From assembly GCA_958295955.1 (NCBI GenBank), contig OY282420.1:4359063-4423062 (forward strand): a stretch of 64,000 bases of DNA, read 5' to 3'. How positions within the stretch are numbered: the first letter of the stretch is position 1; the number at the start of each line of letters is the position of its first letter. The translations under genes and the position numbers were made by a program. The notes beneath the pieces were generated by a model. That model searched no databases and was not told the DNA's origin. It was given only the letters and a program-made list of their open reading frames with translations. The DNA is from an uncultured Bryobacterales bacterium (GTDB lineage: Bacteria; Acidobacteriota; Terriglobia; Bryobacterales; UBA6623). Shown one piece after another: positions 8,664 to 18,400 of this stretch.

Positions 8664-9647
8664 ATGCAATCCAAGGTTCTCGTCAGCAAGCACATCTACC
8701 GAGAGGCCGTCGACTTCCTGGAGACTCGATTCGAGCTCGATTATCACGACTCCGACGAAAGCCTCGCGCCCGCGGCTCTGGAGGCGCGCCTGGCCGGCAA
8801 ACAAGGGTTGGTCTGCCAACTCACCGACAAGATCACGCCCGAATTGATGGACGCGGCGCCCGCGCTCAAGGTCGTCTCGAACGTCGCGGTGGGTTTCGAC
8901 AACATCGACATCCCGGCGGCCACGGCGCGGGGGCTGATCGTCACCAACACGCCGGGCGTGCTGACCGATACGACGGCCGATTTGGCGTTCGCCTTGATCC
9001 TGGGCGCCGGACGCCGCCTCGGCGAAGCCGAGCGCTACCTGCGCGCGGGCAAGTACAAGCAGTGGCGGATCGACCTGCTGACGGGTTGGGACATCTGGGG
9101 AGCGACGCTGGGCATTATCGGCCTGGGGCGCATCGGTCAGGCCGTCGCCCGCCGCGGGCGCGGCTTCAACATGCGCCTGCTCTACAACGACCCCGTGCGG
9201 CAAAGCCCCGAGGTTGAAGCCGAACTGGGCATCGCCTACGTTTCCAAGCGCGAGCTTCTCGCGCAAGCCGATTTCGTTACGCTCCATTGCGCGCTCACGC
9301 TGCAAACGCGCCATTTGATTGCCGCCGCCGACTTGCAGGCGATGAAACCCACGGCGGTGCTGGTCAACACTTCGCGCGGTCCGGTCGTCGATGAAGCCGC
9401 CTTGGGGGAAGCGCTGGCCTCCGGCGTCATCGCCGCCGCCGGCCTGGACGTATTCGAGGAAGAGCCCAAGGTTCATCCCCGGCTTCTCGAATGCGAAAAC
9501 GCCCTGATCCTGCCCCATATCGCCAGCGCCTCGGTAGCGACGCGCGCGCGCATGTGTACGATCGCCGCGGAAAACATGGCTGCCGGACTCCAAGGCGGCC
9601 GCCCGCCGCATATCGTCAATCCCGCAGCGCTCGACCGATCCCGATGA
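8664..9647 (+). CDS. D-2-hydroxyacid dehydrogenase (glyoxylate/hydroxypyruvate reductase type)
   Basis: This 327-residue protein is read from ATG 8664; the longer open frame upstream has no homology-like sequence. It shows the D-isomer 2-hydroxyacid dehydrogenase pattern: VVSNVAVGFDNIDI, the NAD motif LGIIGLGRIGQAVA, and the catalytic Arg (NTSRGPVVDE), Glu (GLDVFEEEP) and His (LPHIASAS). The wording matches glyoxylate/hydroxypyruvate reductases (NTPGVLTDTTADLAFALIL). It reduces hydroxypyruvate or glyoxylate to glycerate or glycolate in the cytoplasm. Its TGA overlaps the glycerate kinase ATG (ATGA), so the product glycerate can pass to the coupled kinase. Confidence 0.92.
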   Translation: MQSKVLVSKHIYREAVDFLETRFELDYHDSDESLAPAALEARLAGKQGLVCQLTDKITPELMDAAPALKVVSNVAVGFDNIDIPAATARGLIVTNTPGVLTDTTADLAFALILGAGRRLGEAERYLRAGKYKQWRIDLLTGWDIWGATLGIIGLGRIGQAVARRGRGFNMRLLYNDPVRQSPEVEAELGIAYVSKRELLAQADFVTLHCALTLQTRHLIAAADLQAMKPTAVLVNTSRGPVVDEAALGEALASGVIAAAGLDVFEEEPKVHPRLLECENALILPHIASASVATRARMCTIAAENMAAGLQGGRPPHIVNPAALDRSR

Positions 9648-10957
9648 AAGAAACGCTGCGGAGGCTGTTCCTCGAAACGCTGGAGGAGATAGCGCTCGAA
9701 CGGGTGATGGCCGAAAAGGTGCGCTTCGCAGGCTCCGAGCTGCAGGTTGCCGGCGAGACGGTCGATCTCTCCGCTTGCCGCGATATTTTCGTGGCCGCGG
9801 TCGGCAAGGCGGCAAGTCCGATGGCCGCGGCTCTCGTTGCCGGGCTGCCCGCCGAGCGGACTTCCGGAGCGATCGTTTCCTCGGCGCCGACCGGCGCATC
9901 TCCGCCGGGCTTCAAGACCTTTACCGGCGGACATCCCTACCCGAACGCGCAAAGCCGCGCCGCGGCGGATTTCATTCTGGAGCGTCTTGCCGCCCTCGGA
10001 GAACGGGATCTCGTCATCTACCTGCTGTCGGGCGGCGGCTCGGCGGTCTGCGAGGCGCCGATCGATGCGGGCATTACGCTCGCCGAGATGCGCGCTTTCT
10101 ACGAGACGCTGGTCACCTGCGGCGCGGGCATCGTCGATATGAACGTCCTGCGCAAGCACCTTTCGCGCATCAAGGGCGGACGTCTCGCGGCAGCCGCTCA
10201 CCCGGCGCGGCAATTGACGCTCTACGTTTCGGACGTGCCGCCGGAGCGGCCTTCGACCGTCGCCTCGGGTCCGACCATGCCGGACGAGTCGGACGCGGCG
10301 CTCGCCTGCGCAACCGCGCGGCGGCTGGGCATCGTCGACCGCTTTCCGCGCCGCATCCGCGAGCTCTTCGAGCAAGGCAACCTGCCGGAAACGCCGAAGC
10401 CGGGCGATGCCGTATTCGCCGCGAGCTCCTGGCGCTGCCTGCTCGACAACACGGCGGCTCTCGACGTCGTGGAAGCGAAGGCGCGCGCCGAGGGCTGGCT
10501 GCTGGAACGCGACCTCAGCGTGGACGACCGCCCGCTGGAGGAAGCCGCGGACACGCTCATCCGCCGGCTCCGCGCTCTCGCGGAAAGGAATCCCGGCCGC
10601 ACGGTTGCGGTGACCACGGGAGGCGAGCTCAGCAGTCCGGTCACCGGCGGCGGACAGGGCGGACGCAACCAGGCTTTCGTGCTCTGCGCCGCCCGCAAGC
10701 TCGCCGCGCTGCGCTTCCCGGCGGCCGTAATCAGCGCCGGTACGGACGGCATCGACGGCAATTCGCCGGCCGCCGGCGCCCTGGCCGACCGCGCGACGCC
10801 GGCGCGCGCGGCCGCTCTGGGTCTCGACCTCGGCGATTACCAGCGCCGCTCCGATTCGTTCCGCTTCTTCGAGCGGCTGGGCGACGCCTTGATTACCGGA
10901 CCCACGGGCAACAACGTTCGCGACGTGCGCATGCTCGTTGTCTCGGGGGCGCGCTGA
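9644..10957 (+). CDS. Glycerate kinase (DUF4147/MOFRL family)
   Basis: This 437-residue protein is read from ATG 9644, overlapping the reductase stop by 4 bp. The N-terminal domain shows FVAAVGKAASPMAAAL, LSGGGSAVCEAP, NVLRKHLSRIKGGRLA and YVSDVPPERPSTVASGPT. The C-terminal MOFRL domain has TGGELSSPVTGGGQGGRNQ and SAGTDGIDGNSPAAGA. Family knowledge: these enzymes phosphorylate D-glycerate, usually to 2-phosphoglycerate, which enters lower glycolysis. With the upstream reductase it forms a glyoxylate/hydroxypyruvate to phosphoglycerate branch. A symporter gene begins 28 bp downstream. Confidence 0.93.
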   Translation: MKETLRRLFLETLEEIALERVMAEKVRFAGSELQVAGETVDLSACRDIFVAAVGKAASPMAAALVAGLPAERTSGAIVSSAPTGASPPGFKTFTGGHPYPNAQSRAAADFILERLAALGERDLVIYLLSGGGSAVCEAPIDAGITLAEMRAFYETLVTCGAGIVDMNVLRKHLSRIKGGRLAAAAHPARQLTLYVSDVPPERPSTVASGPTMPDESDAALACATARRLGIVDRFPRRIRELFEQGNLPETPKPGDAVFAASSWRCLLDNTAALDVVEAKARAEGWLLERDLSVDDRPLEEAADTLIRRLRALAERNPGRTVAVTTGGELSSPVTGGGQGGRNQAFVLCAARKLAALRFPAAVISAGTDGIDGNSPAAGALADRATPARAAALGLDLGDYQRRSDSFRFFERLGDALITGPTGNNVRDVRMLVVSGAR

Positions 10958-10985
10958 CGGCGCGCCGCGTCGGCCGCTAACGCCC

Positions 10986-12359
10986 GTGCCGGTCGTTCTG
11001 ATCGTCTATTGCTCGATCCTCCTGTGGATCGGCTTCCGCGCGTCGCGAAGCGTCAAGAAGGCGGAAGATTTCTTCGTCGCCGGACGCTCCCTTTCCCCGG
11101 GTCTGCTTTTCGCCACCTTCCTGGCCGCGAATCTCGGCGCCGGCAGCACCGTGGGCGCCGCCGAGCTCGGCTACGCGAGCGGCCTTTCCGCCTGGTGGTG
11201 GGTAGGCTCCGCCGGACTGGGCTCGCTCGTTCTGGCCTTTGTCGTCGGGCCGCGCATCTACGCGATCGCCAAGGCTCACGATTTGTACACGGTGGGCGAC
11301 TATCTCGAACACCGCTACGGACGCGCTGCGCGGGTTGCCGCCGCGGTCGTCCTGCAGTGCGGCTCGCCCGCCATTCTCGCCGGACAAATCATTGCCCTGG
11401 GCCTGGTGCTGCGCGTCGTCGCCGGCGTGCCGGAACCCTGGGGAGCGGCGCTCGGCGGAGGGGTGGCGACCGCATATTTTTTTCTGGGAGGCTTGCGCTC
11501 CGCCGCCTGGGTCAACCTGGCGCAGGTCGTCGTCAAGATGGCCGGGTTTGCGCTCGCCGTTCCCTGGGCGCTCTATTCCGCGGGCGGATGGGCGGCGCTG
11601 TCGGCCGCCGCGCCGAACCGCGAATACCTGTCTCTCGGCGGCGCCGGTCTCGATGGAACCGCGCGCCTGCTGCTCATGCTCGGCCCCGCGTTTTTCGTCT
11701 CGCCGGGGCTGATTCAGAAGCTGTACGGCGCCCGCAACGAAGCGGCCGTGCGCGCGGGCGTGGGTCTTCAGGCGCTCTGCCTGTTGGCTTACGCCTTCAT
11801 GCCGGTGCTGCTGGGAATGGCCGCCCGCGTCCGTTTCGGCGAGTTGCAAGCCTCCGGCACGGCTTTGTTGCGGCTGCTTGCCGAAGGCGTCCCGCCCTGG
11901 TTGGGCGCGCTCATGCTGGCGGCGATCTTCTCGGCGGAAGTCAGCTCGGCCGACGCGGTGTTGTTCATGATGACCACCTCGCTGGTCAAGGACATTCTGG
12001 AGCCGCTGGCGCGCTCGCCCGTCACGGACGAGCGGCGGCTGCGGGCGGCGCGGGTTTCCGCCTTGGCCTGCGGCGCCGCGGGCATCCTCCTGGCCCTTTA
12101 TTTCCAGTCCATTCTCGATGCGCTGGCGTTCTTTTACGGACTGCTGACGGTGACCTTGTGCATGCCGCTGCTCGCCGGGCTGTTCTCGCCGCGGGCGCGG
12201 CAGGCGGACATGTTGCGCTCAATGGCTCTCGCGCTGCCGGCCGCCGCGCTCGTTCATTTCGCGTCGGGCGGACAAGGCTTCGGCCTGCTCAGCCCCATTG
12301 CCGCGGGAATCGCCGTCAGCGCCGGCGTATTCGCGCTCGCCGCGGCGCGCCGGCGTTAG
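10986..12359 (+). CDS. Sodium:solute symporter family (SSS) transporter
   Basis: This 457-residue, very hydrophobic protein is read from GTG 10986; the earlier TTG at 10938 would add a charged, non-hydrophobic leader and overlap glycerate kinase. About 12-13 membrane segments are visible. SSS features are AEDFFVAGRSLSPG after the first helix, LGAGSTVGAAELGYASGLSAWWW, and ISAEVSS-like SAEVSSADAVLFMMTTSLVKD near helix 8-9. It is probably a Na+-coupled importer of a small organic acid or sugar. Position behind hydroxyacid reductase and glycerate kinase suggests a glycerate/glyoxylate-related substrate, which is inference. Confidence 0.88.
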   Translation: MPVVLIVYCSILLWIGFRASRSVKKAEDFFVAGRSLSPGLLFATFLAANLGAGSTVGAAELGYASGLSAWWWVGSAGLGSLVLAFVVGPRIYAIAKAHDLYTVGDYLEHRYGRAARVAAAVVLQCGSPAILAGQIIALGLVLRVVAGVPEPWGAALGGGVATAYFFLGGLRSAAWVNLAQVVVKMAGFALAVPWALYSAGGWAALSAAAPNREYLSLGGAGLDGTARLLLMLGPAFFVSPGLIQKLYGARNEAAVRAGVGLQALCLLAYAFMPVLLGMAARVRFGELQASGTALLRLLAEGVPPWLGALMLAAIFSAEVSSADAVLFMMTTSLVKDILEPLARSPVTDERRLRAARVSALACGAAGILLALYFQSILDALAFFYGLLTVTLCMPLLAGLFSPRARQADMLRSMALALPAAALVHFASGGQGFGLLSPIAAGIAVSAGVFALAAARRR

Positions 12360-12398
12360 CGGCCCGCGCCGCTTGCGCCACGGACCGCAGGCCGCGCC

Positions 12399-12404
12399 TA
12401 TAAT
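12399..12404 (+). promoter_or_regulatory. -10 hexamer TATAAT for the second symporter gene
   Basis: Perfect TATAAT, 11 nt before ATG 12416. A TTGCGC lies 20 nt upstream of it, too far for a good -35. The 5' leader would be only a few nucleotides. Confidence 0.55.
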
Positions 12405-12415
12405 GGGCGTTTCGC

Positions 12416-14083
12416 ATGGGAAGCGCCCTGACAACTCTCGATTGGATCGTCATCGCCGGCTATTTCGGGCTGATCGTCGCCGTCGGCCTCTATGTCGCGC
12501 GCAAGGTCACGAGGACGCAGGATTACTTCCTGGGGAACCGCGGCTTCAGCGTCTGGCTGATCATTGCTCAGGCTTTCGGCGTCGGCACGCACGCCGAAAT
12601 GCCGGTTTCGCTGGCCGGCAAGGTTTACCAGTCCGGCTACGCCGGCATCTGGTACCAGTGGAAAAACCTCTTCATCACGCCGTTCTACTGGCTCCTGGCG
12701 CCGCTGTTCCGCCGCTTCCGCCGCACCACTACCGGCGAAGTTTACGAAGACCGCTACGGCGGCTGGATGGGCGCCGTTTACACGGTCTTTGCGCTCTCGT
12801 ATTTCACCTTCAACATGGGCGCCATGCTGAAGGGGGCAGGGAAGCTGGTTAGCGTCGCTTCGGGCGACGTGATCACGCCGAACGCCGTCGTGCTGGCGAT
12901 GACCGGCACGTTTCTGATCTACAGCTTCGTGGGCGGCCTGGTTTCCGCGGCCTATACCGACTTCGTCCAAAGTTTTTTCATCATTGCGCTCAGCTTCCTG
13001 CTCATCCCCCTGGGGCTGCGCGAGGTCGGCGGATTCGCCGGAGTCCGCGAAGCGCTCGATCCGCAAATGCTCTCGATGGTCACTCCGGGCGACGTCGGCG
13101 TTTTTACCATCGTCATGCTGACCGTGAACGGACTGATCGGCATCGTTGCCCAGCCGCACATCCTGGCGGGCGTAGGCACGGGGAAGGACGAACGTTCCTG
13201 CCGCATCGGCATGGCTTACGGCAATTTCGTCAAGCGGTTCTGCACGATCGGCTGGGCGCTGGTCGGCGTGATCGTGGCCGTGATGCTGCTGCAGCGCGGC
13301 GAAGCGGCGCTGGCCGACCCCGAGGACGCGTTCGGCTACGCGACGCGCGAGTTGCTTTTTCCGGGAGCCGTCGGTCTCATGATCGCCTGCGTTCTCGCCG
13401 CCAACATGTCCACCGGCTCGGCTTTCATGGTGGACGGCGCCGCGCTCTTCACCCAGAATTTCTACCGCCGCTACGTCAAGCGGCACGAGTCGGACCGGCA
13501 TTACCTCTGGGCCGGTCGTTTCGCCGGACTGGCCATGACCGCGATGGGCGTGCTCTTCGGCCTCTACGTCGGCAGCGTTCTGCAGGCGTTCCTCTTTACC
13601 GAGACGATCGCCGCGTTCATGGGCATCAGCATGTTCGGCGCCATCTCCTGGCCGCGCGCAAACCGTTGGGGGGCGCTGGCCGGCCTGGTCGCCTCCTCAA
13701 CGCTCTTCTTTCTGCTGACCTACCGCGATTTCGGCGTCTTGCTGCATTGGGACGCCGCCAATTTCGGCATTTCCCTGCTCGCGGGTTTCTCCGCTCTGGC
13801 CGCGGTCAGCTTGGCGACCCCCGCGGAATCCGCCGAGCGGTTGCGCCCGTTCTACGAGCGCCTGGACCGCAGTTCGTATCTGGACGCCGCGAGCGGCGAG
13901 GAAAAAGACTCCGCCGAACCCGGCCGCGACTTGCTGTTCGTACACCTGTTCGACCTTGGCCTGTCGCAAGGGTGGAGCGCCTTCTACCGCAGATTTCGCG
14001 TGGACATCGACGGACTCGCCGTCGCCTGCCTGGTGGTCGTCGTCCTGATCGCCCTGGCCAAGGGCATCCTCTATCTGCCTTGA
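12416..14083 (+). CDS. Sodium:solute symporter family (SSS) transporter, second copy
   Basis: This 555-residue protein has about 13 predicted helices. The N-terminus shows the SSS pattern VARKVTRTQDYFLGNRGFSVWLI and GTHAEMPVSLAGKVYQSG; later come YSFVGGLVSAAYTDFVQ and NMSTGSAFMVDGAALFTQNFYRRYV. A hydrophilic loop (about residues 475-520, ERLDRSSYLDAASGEEKDS) precedes the last helix, longer than in the first symporter. The two are distant relatives rather than recent duplicates. It has its own TATAAT 11 nt before the start, so it may be transcribed separately. Substrate unknown. Confidence 0.88.
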   Translation: MGSALTTLDWIVIAGYFGLIVAVGLYVARKVTRTQDYFLGNRGFSVWLIIAQAFGVGTHAEMPVSLAGKVYQSGYAGIWYQWKNLFITPFYWLLAPLFRRFRRTTTGEVYEDRYGGWMGAVYTVFALSYFTFNMGAMLKGAGKLVSVASGDVITPNAVVLAMTGTFLIYSFVGGLVSAAYTDFVQSFFIIALSFLLIPLGLREVGGFAGVREALDPQMLSMVTPGDVGVFTIVMLTVNGLIGIVAQPHILAGVGTGKDERSCRIGMAYGNFVKRFCTIGWALVGVIVAVMLLQRGEAALADPEDAFGYATRELLFPGAVGLMIACVLAANMSTGSAFMVDGAALFTQNFYRRYVKRHESDRHYLWAGRFAGLAMTAMGVLFGLYVGSVLQAFLFTETIAAFMGISMFGAISWPRANRWGALAGLVASSTLFFLLTYRDFGVLLHWDAANFGISLLAGFSALAAVSLATPAESAERLRPFYERLDRSSYLDAASGEEKDSAEPGRDLLFVHLFDLGLSQGWSAFYRRFRVDIDGLAVACLVVVVLIALAKGILYLP

Positions 14084-14110
14084 TCGGCTGCCGGCCTTGA
14101 GCCGCCGGAG

Positions 14111-14479
14111 CTAAATCGGCGTTCCCCGAAAGATCAAGTGCAGGATATTCCCGTCGGGATCGCGGAAGAACGCCAGCCGGTTGTCTCCCGCTTCGACCCG
14201 TTGGAAAACTTCGATCCCCTTTGCGGCGAGGTCCGCCACTCCCGCCTCGATGTCGTCGACGGCAATGGCCAGATGGCGGATGCCGGGGGTCTTCAGCCCC
14301 GTCTGCACGGCATCTCCTTCGGAGGGGATCATCTCCAGCATCGCGCCGTCGGCGGCCTTGACGAAAACGTTGCCCCCGTAGCGGTGAACGATCGGCATGG
14401 CCAGACAATCTTCATACCAGCGGCCCAGCTTTTCCGGGTCGGCGGTGGCGATCGCGGTGTGTTCGATTCCTTTATACAT
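14111..14479 (-). CDS. VOC superfamily (glyoxalase/dioxygenase-like) protein
   Basis: This 122-residue single VOC domain has two beta-alpha-beta-beta-beta modules: IEHTAIATADPEKLGRWYEDCL, then GIRHLAIAVDDIEAGVADLAAKG and LAFFRDPDGNILHLI. Candidate metal ligands are H7, E49 (AMLEMI), H69 and H114 (LHLI, where Glu is more common). The family covers glyoxalase I, epimerases, dioxygenases and resistance proteins; the specific activity is not assignable. Its start lies inside lpxA (8 bp overlap), so it is probably co-transcribed behind lpxA. Confidence 0.85.
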   Translation of the reverse strand: MYKGIEHTAIATADPEKLGRWYEDCLAMPIVHRYGGNVFVKAADGAMLEMIPSEGDAVQTGLKTPGIRHLAIAVDDIEAGVADLAAKGIEVFQRVEAGDNRLAFFRDPDGNILHLIFRGTPI

Positions 14480-15290
14480 CGGTGTTTTCTTCTCCCTTGC
14501 GGCCTCGGCGGCACACGCCGCGCTTCGAGGCGCGAATGAATGCGATCATGCGCGCCGCATGCGGACCGGCCGTTTCGGCCTCCGCGCAGTCGAGCGCCTC
14601 GTTCAAAGGCAGCTTCGAGCGGAACAGAATCTTGTAGGCTTGACGGATGCGGCCGATTTCTTCTTTGCTCAGACCCGCCCGCCGCAGTCCGATGAGGTTC
14701 AATCCACAGACTTCCATCGTCGGCCCGACGTGCAGCAAGTAAGGAGTCACGTCCTGGTTCACGCGGGTCATGCCGCCGATCATCGCCAATTCGCCGATCC
14801 GCGAATACTGATGCACGACTACGCCCCCGGACACGAACGCGCGGTCCCCGATCTCGGCGTGGCCCGCGACGAGCGCCGTGCTGGCGATGACCGCGCCGTT
14901 GCCGATCTTGGCATTGTGGGCGATGTGGCCCGCGGTCATGATGTAGTTGTCGTTGCCGATCTCGGTGACCGATTCGGGGGCCGTCCCGCGGCTGATCGTA
15001 TAGTGCTCGCGGATCGTGTTGCCGTTGCCGATCTTCAGGTAGCTGCGCTCGCCGCCGAACGTCTTGTCCAGGGGGTCGCTGCCTAACACCGTGCCGCTCG
15101 AAATTTTGTTGTCGGCGCCCAATGTCGTCCAACGCTTGATCACGACGTGCGACTCGATCTCCGACCGCGCGCCGATAACGACATCGTCCTCGATGACCGC
15201 GAAGTGACCGATTGCCGCGTCGGGGCCGATCGCCGCGCCCGCCGCCACCTGAGCGGTGGGCGCAATCCGGGCTGACGGGTCGACGGGCAT
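14472..15290 (-). CDS. lpxA: UDP-N-acetylglucosamine acyltransferase LpxA
   Basis: This 272-residue left-handed beta-helix acyltransferase has hexapeptide repeats throughout the first 190 residues (IGPDAAIG, VVIGARSE, IGNGNTI, AKIGNGAVI, AEIGDRAFV). The catalytic pair GHIAHN puts H122 and H125 at the same numbers as in E. coli LpxA, and DPLDKTF gives K76. The C-terminal helical part begins LRRAGLSKEEIGRIRQAYKILF. It adds a 3-hydroxyacyl chain to UDP-GlcNAc, the first step of lipid A synthesis, so the organism should make lipopolysaccharide. No lpxB, lpxD or fabZ lies beside it here, unlike the usual cluster. Confidence 0.96.
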   Translation of the reverse strand: MPVDPSARIAPTAQVAAGAAIGPDAAIGHFAVIEDDVVIGARSEIESHVVIKRWTTLGADNKISSGTVLGSDPLDKTFGGERSYLKIGNGNTIREHYTISRGTAPESVTEIGNDNYIMTAGHIAHNAKIGNGAVIASTALVAGHAEIGDRAFVSGGVVVHQYSRIGELAMIGGMTRVNQDVTPYLLHVGPTMEVCGLNLIGLRRAGLSKEEIGRIRQAYKILFRSKLPLNEALDCAEAETAGPHAARMIAFIRASKRGVCRRGRKGEENTDV

Positions 15291-15412
15291 CGCGGTTATC
15301 CGGCGCGGGCCATGCGCGCAGGGTGAATGTCAATGTTCACACGCCCGCTTTCCCGATGTCCAGGGGGGAATTCCTTTCCGCCGAACCATCCCAAGCGGTT
15401 CGACCGCGCCCG

Positions 15413-18400
15413 TTACTCGACGGCAATGGTGACGCCGGGTTGGCTCGTTCTGCCGCCTATGGCGATGACCACCTCCGCCGCGTCGGACGGCGCGATCCCT
15501 GCGGGAACTTCGACCAGCACCACGTTCACCGCCGCCAACGCCGGGGCAAGTCCCGAAAACAGCACGCCGTCCGCGGCGACCTCCACGCCGCCGATGCTTA
15601 CCCGCGGGCGCTCCAACGTGCGCCGCAGCGTCACGTTTGAAAAATCGTTCAGGCAAACCCCCTGCGGCGCGCACGAGTTCTCCCCGTCTGCCAACGGCGG
15701 CTCCACCGGCCCCAGCCCCGTGGCGTAAATCTCCAGCACGTCCCCCGCCCGCGCCGGCCGGCTTTGCCCGCTCGCGGCGCCGCGCGGCGCCGCGAGCGCT
15801 CCCGCGCCCGCCAACAGCGCCGCCGCCTGACCCGTTCCCGCGCCCGACGCCGTGAACACGCCCGGCGCATGGGCGGCTACGGTAAAGCGCCGCGGATAGC
15901 TGCCGCCCTCGGCCGTCTCCACCACCACCGTCGCCAAAGCGGTTCCGCCCGCCTCAAGCGCCTCCATGCCCAACAGGGAGGGCGCCTGCGCTTCGATGCG
16001 CTGCGGCCCCACCGAGAGCAGCCGCGCTTGCAGGCCGTCGAACTGCACGCTGACCCCGCCCAGGCTCGCCGGCAGCGGGAAACTCTCCGCCGCATACGCT
16101 TCTCCGCCGGTGAAATTCTCGCCCCGGACCACCACCAGCGAACCCGGCGCCACGGGCAGCAACCGCGGGCCGAACAGCCCCCGCTCGCCGAAAGCGCTCA
16201 GCACCGCCGCGTTGACCACGCCGTGCTGCGACACCGCCGGCCCCGCGGCCGGCCGCACCGTCAAGGCGAGGCGCACCTGCGTCGTCACCCGCCCTCCGGA
16301 GCGTATGTACACGCGCCCCTCGCGCCGCCCTACGCCCAGCCCCGCAGGATCCACCGTGACCGTAACCACCGTCTCTTCGTCCTCCTCCAGGCTGCCGCTC
16401 GCCGGCTCGACGGAGATCCAACGCTGCGCGGGCTGCGCGCGGAAATCCACAGCGCCGTTCTCGGCGTACAAGACGACCTCTTGCGCCGCCGGCGCGTCGT
16501 CTTGCCGCAGCGCGAACGCCAACTTGAAGGTTCGCGCGCGCACCGCCGGTTCCGGCTCGCGGGGCGGTGCGGGCGGTGCGGGAGGCGCGGGAGGCGGCGG
16601 CGGGCCGACCCGGCGAATGCGGTGGCTGGAAGTATCGCCAATGTAGATGTAGCCCGCCCCGTCCACCGCCACGCCATCGGCCCCATACAGCCGCGACTGT
16701 GTCGCCAAACCGCCGTCCTTGCTGAACCCTCTCGCCCCGGTTCCGGCGACCGTGGCAATGATCCCCGTGTCGGCGTTGACCCAGCGAATGCGGTAGTTGT
16801 TCCTATCGGCAATGTAGAGGTTGCCGTCCCCGTCCAGCGCCAGGCTATATGGGTAGTTCAATTGCGCCGCGGTCGCCTGACCCCCGTCGCCGCTAAACCC
16901 TCTCGTCCCGTCCCCCGCGACCGTGGAAATGTCCCCATCGGCGTCGACCTTGCGGACGCGGTGGCTGCCGGAATCGGCGATGTAGAGGTTGCCGTCCCCG
17001 TCCACCGCCACGCCATGGGGGCTGTTCAACTGCGCCGCGGTCGCCTGATCCCCGTCCCCGCCGTCCCCTCTCGTCCCGTCCCCCGCGACCGTGGAAATGA
17101 TCTTCGAGTCGGCGTCGATCATGCGAATGCGGCGGTTGTCCCGATCGGCAATGTAGAGGTTGTCCGATCCATCCAGCGCCACGTCCCAGGGGTAGTGCAG
17201 TGTCGCCAAGGTCGCCAAATTGCCGTCGCCGCCAAACCCGTTCCTCCCGATTCCCGCGATCGTGGAAATGTTCCCATCGGCGTCGACCTTGCGAATGCGA
17301 TTGCTGAAAGCATCGGCAATGTAGAGGTTGCCGTCCCCGTCCAGCGCCGTGTTTACGGGGTGGCGCAGTTGCGCCAAGGTTGCCAAATCGCCGTCCCCGC
17401 TAAACCCGTTCGTCCCGTTTCCCGCGACCGTGGAAATGTTCCCCGCGGCGTCGATCTTGCGAATGCGGTAGTTGAGAGCATCGGCAATATAGAAGTTGCC
17501 CGCTCCGTCCGCCTCCACGCCTCGGGGGGAGTTCAGATGCGCCGCGGTTGCCGGACCGCCGTCTCCGGTTGCTCCTCCCGCGACCGTGGAAACGATCTTC
17601 GTGACGGCGTCGACCCGGCGAATACGCTGGTTGGTGAAATCGACAAAGTAGAGGTTGCCCGACCCGTCCACAGCCACGCCTTGGATGTTGTAGAACAGCG
17701 TCGCGGTCGCCAAACCGCCGTCTCCGTTGAACCCCCTATTCGTTCCTCCCGCGATCGTGGTAATGATCCCCGTGGAGGCGGTGACCTTGCGAATTTGGTG
17801 TGAGATATTAGCGACGATGTAGAGGTTGTTCGACCCGTCCAGCGCCAAGTGTAGGGGGCGGCCCAGCCCCGCCATGGTCGCCGGATTGCCGTCGTTGCAG
17901 CAGCTTGCCGAGCCGTTCCCCGCGAACGTGGCAATGTTCCCATCGGTGTCGACCTGGCGAATACGGTAGTTGCCGGCATCGGCAATGTAGAGGTTGCCGT
18001 CCCCGTCCAGCGCCACGTCCCAGGGGTTGTTCAGTTTCACCGCAGCGTCGGTCGCCGAACCGCCGTCCCCGCCGAACCCGCTCGTTCCGTCCCCCGCGAC
18101 GGTGGAAATGTTCCTCGTGGTGGCGTCCACCTTGCGGACGCGGTGGTTGCCGGCATCGGCGATGTAGATGTTGCCTGACCCGTCCACCGCCACGCCTCGG
18201 GGCCAGTTCAGTTTCGCCGCGGTCGCGGTCGCCGAACCGCCGTCCCCGCCGAACCCTCGCGCTCCGCTGCCCGCAACCGTGGTAATGATCCCCGTGGAGG
18301 CGGTGACCTTGCGGATGCGGTTGTTGCCGGTATCGACAATGTACAGGTTGCCCGACCCGTCCACCGTCACGCCATAGGGGAAAAACAGTTTCGCCGCGGT

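Noticed and set aside
12398..13501. 367-residue minus-strand ORF
   Set aside because: It is a shadow of the second sodium/solute symporter, rich in Arg, Gly, His and Asp as expected for antisense.
15323..15340. Imperfect palindrome GTGAATGTCAATGTTCAC and a minus-strand TTGACA upstream of lpxA
   Set aside because: No -10 hexamer lies 16-18 nt from the TTGACA and the dyad is short; too weak to call a promoter or operator.
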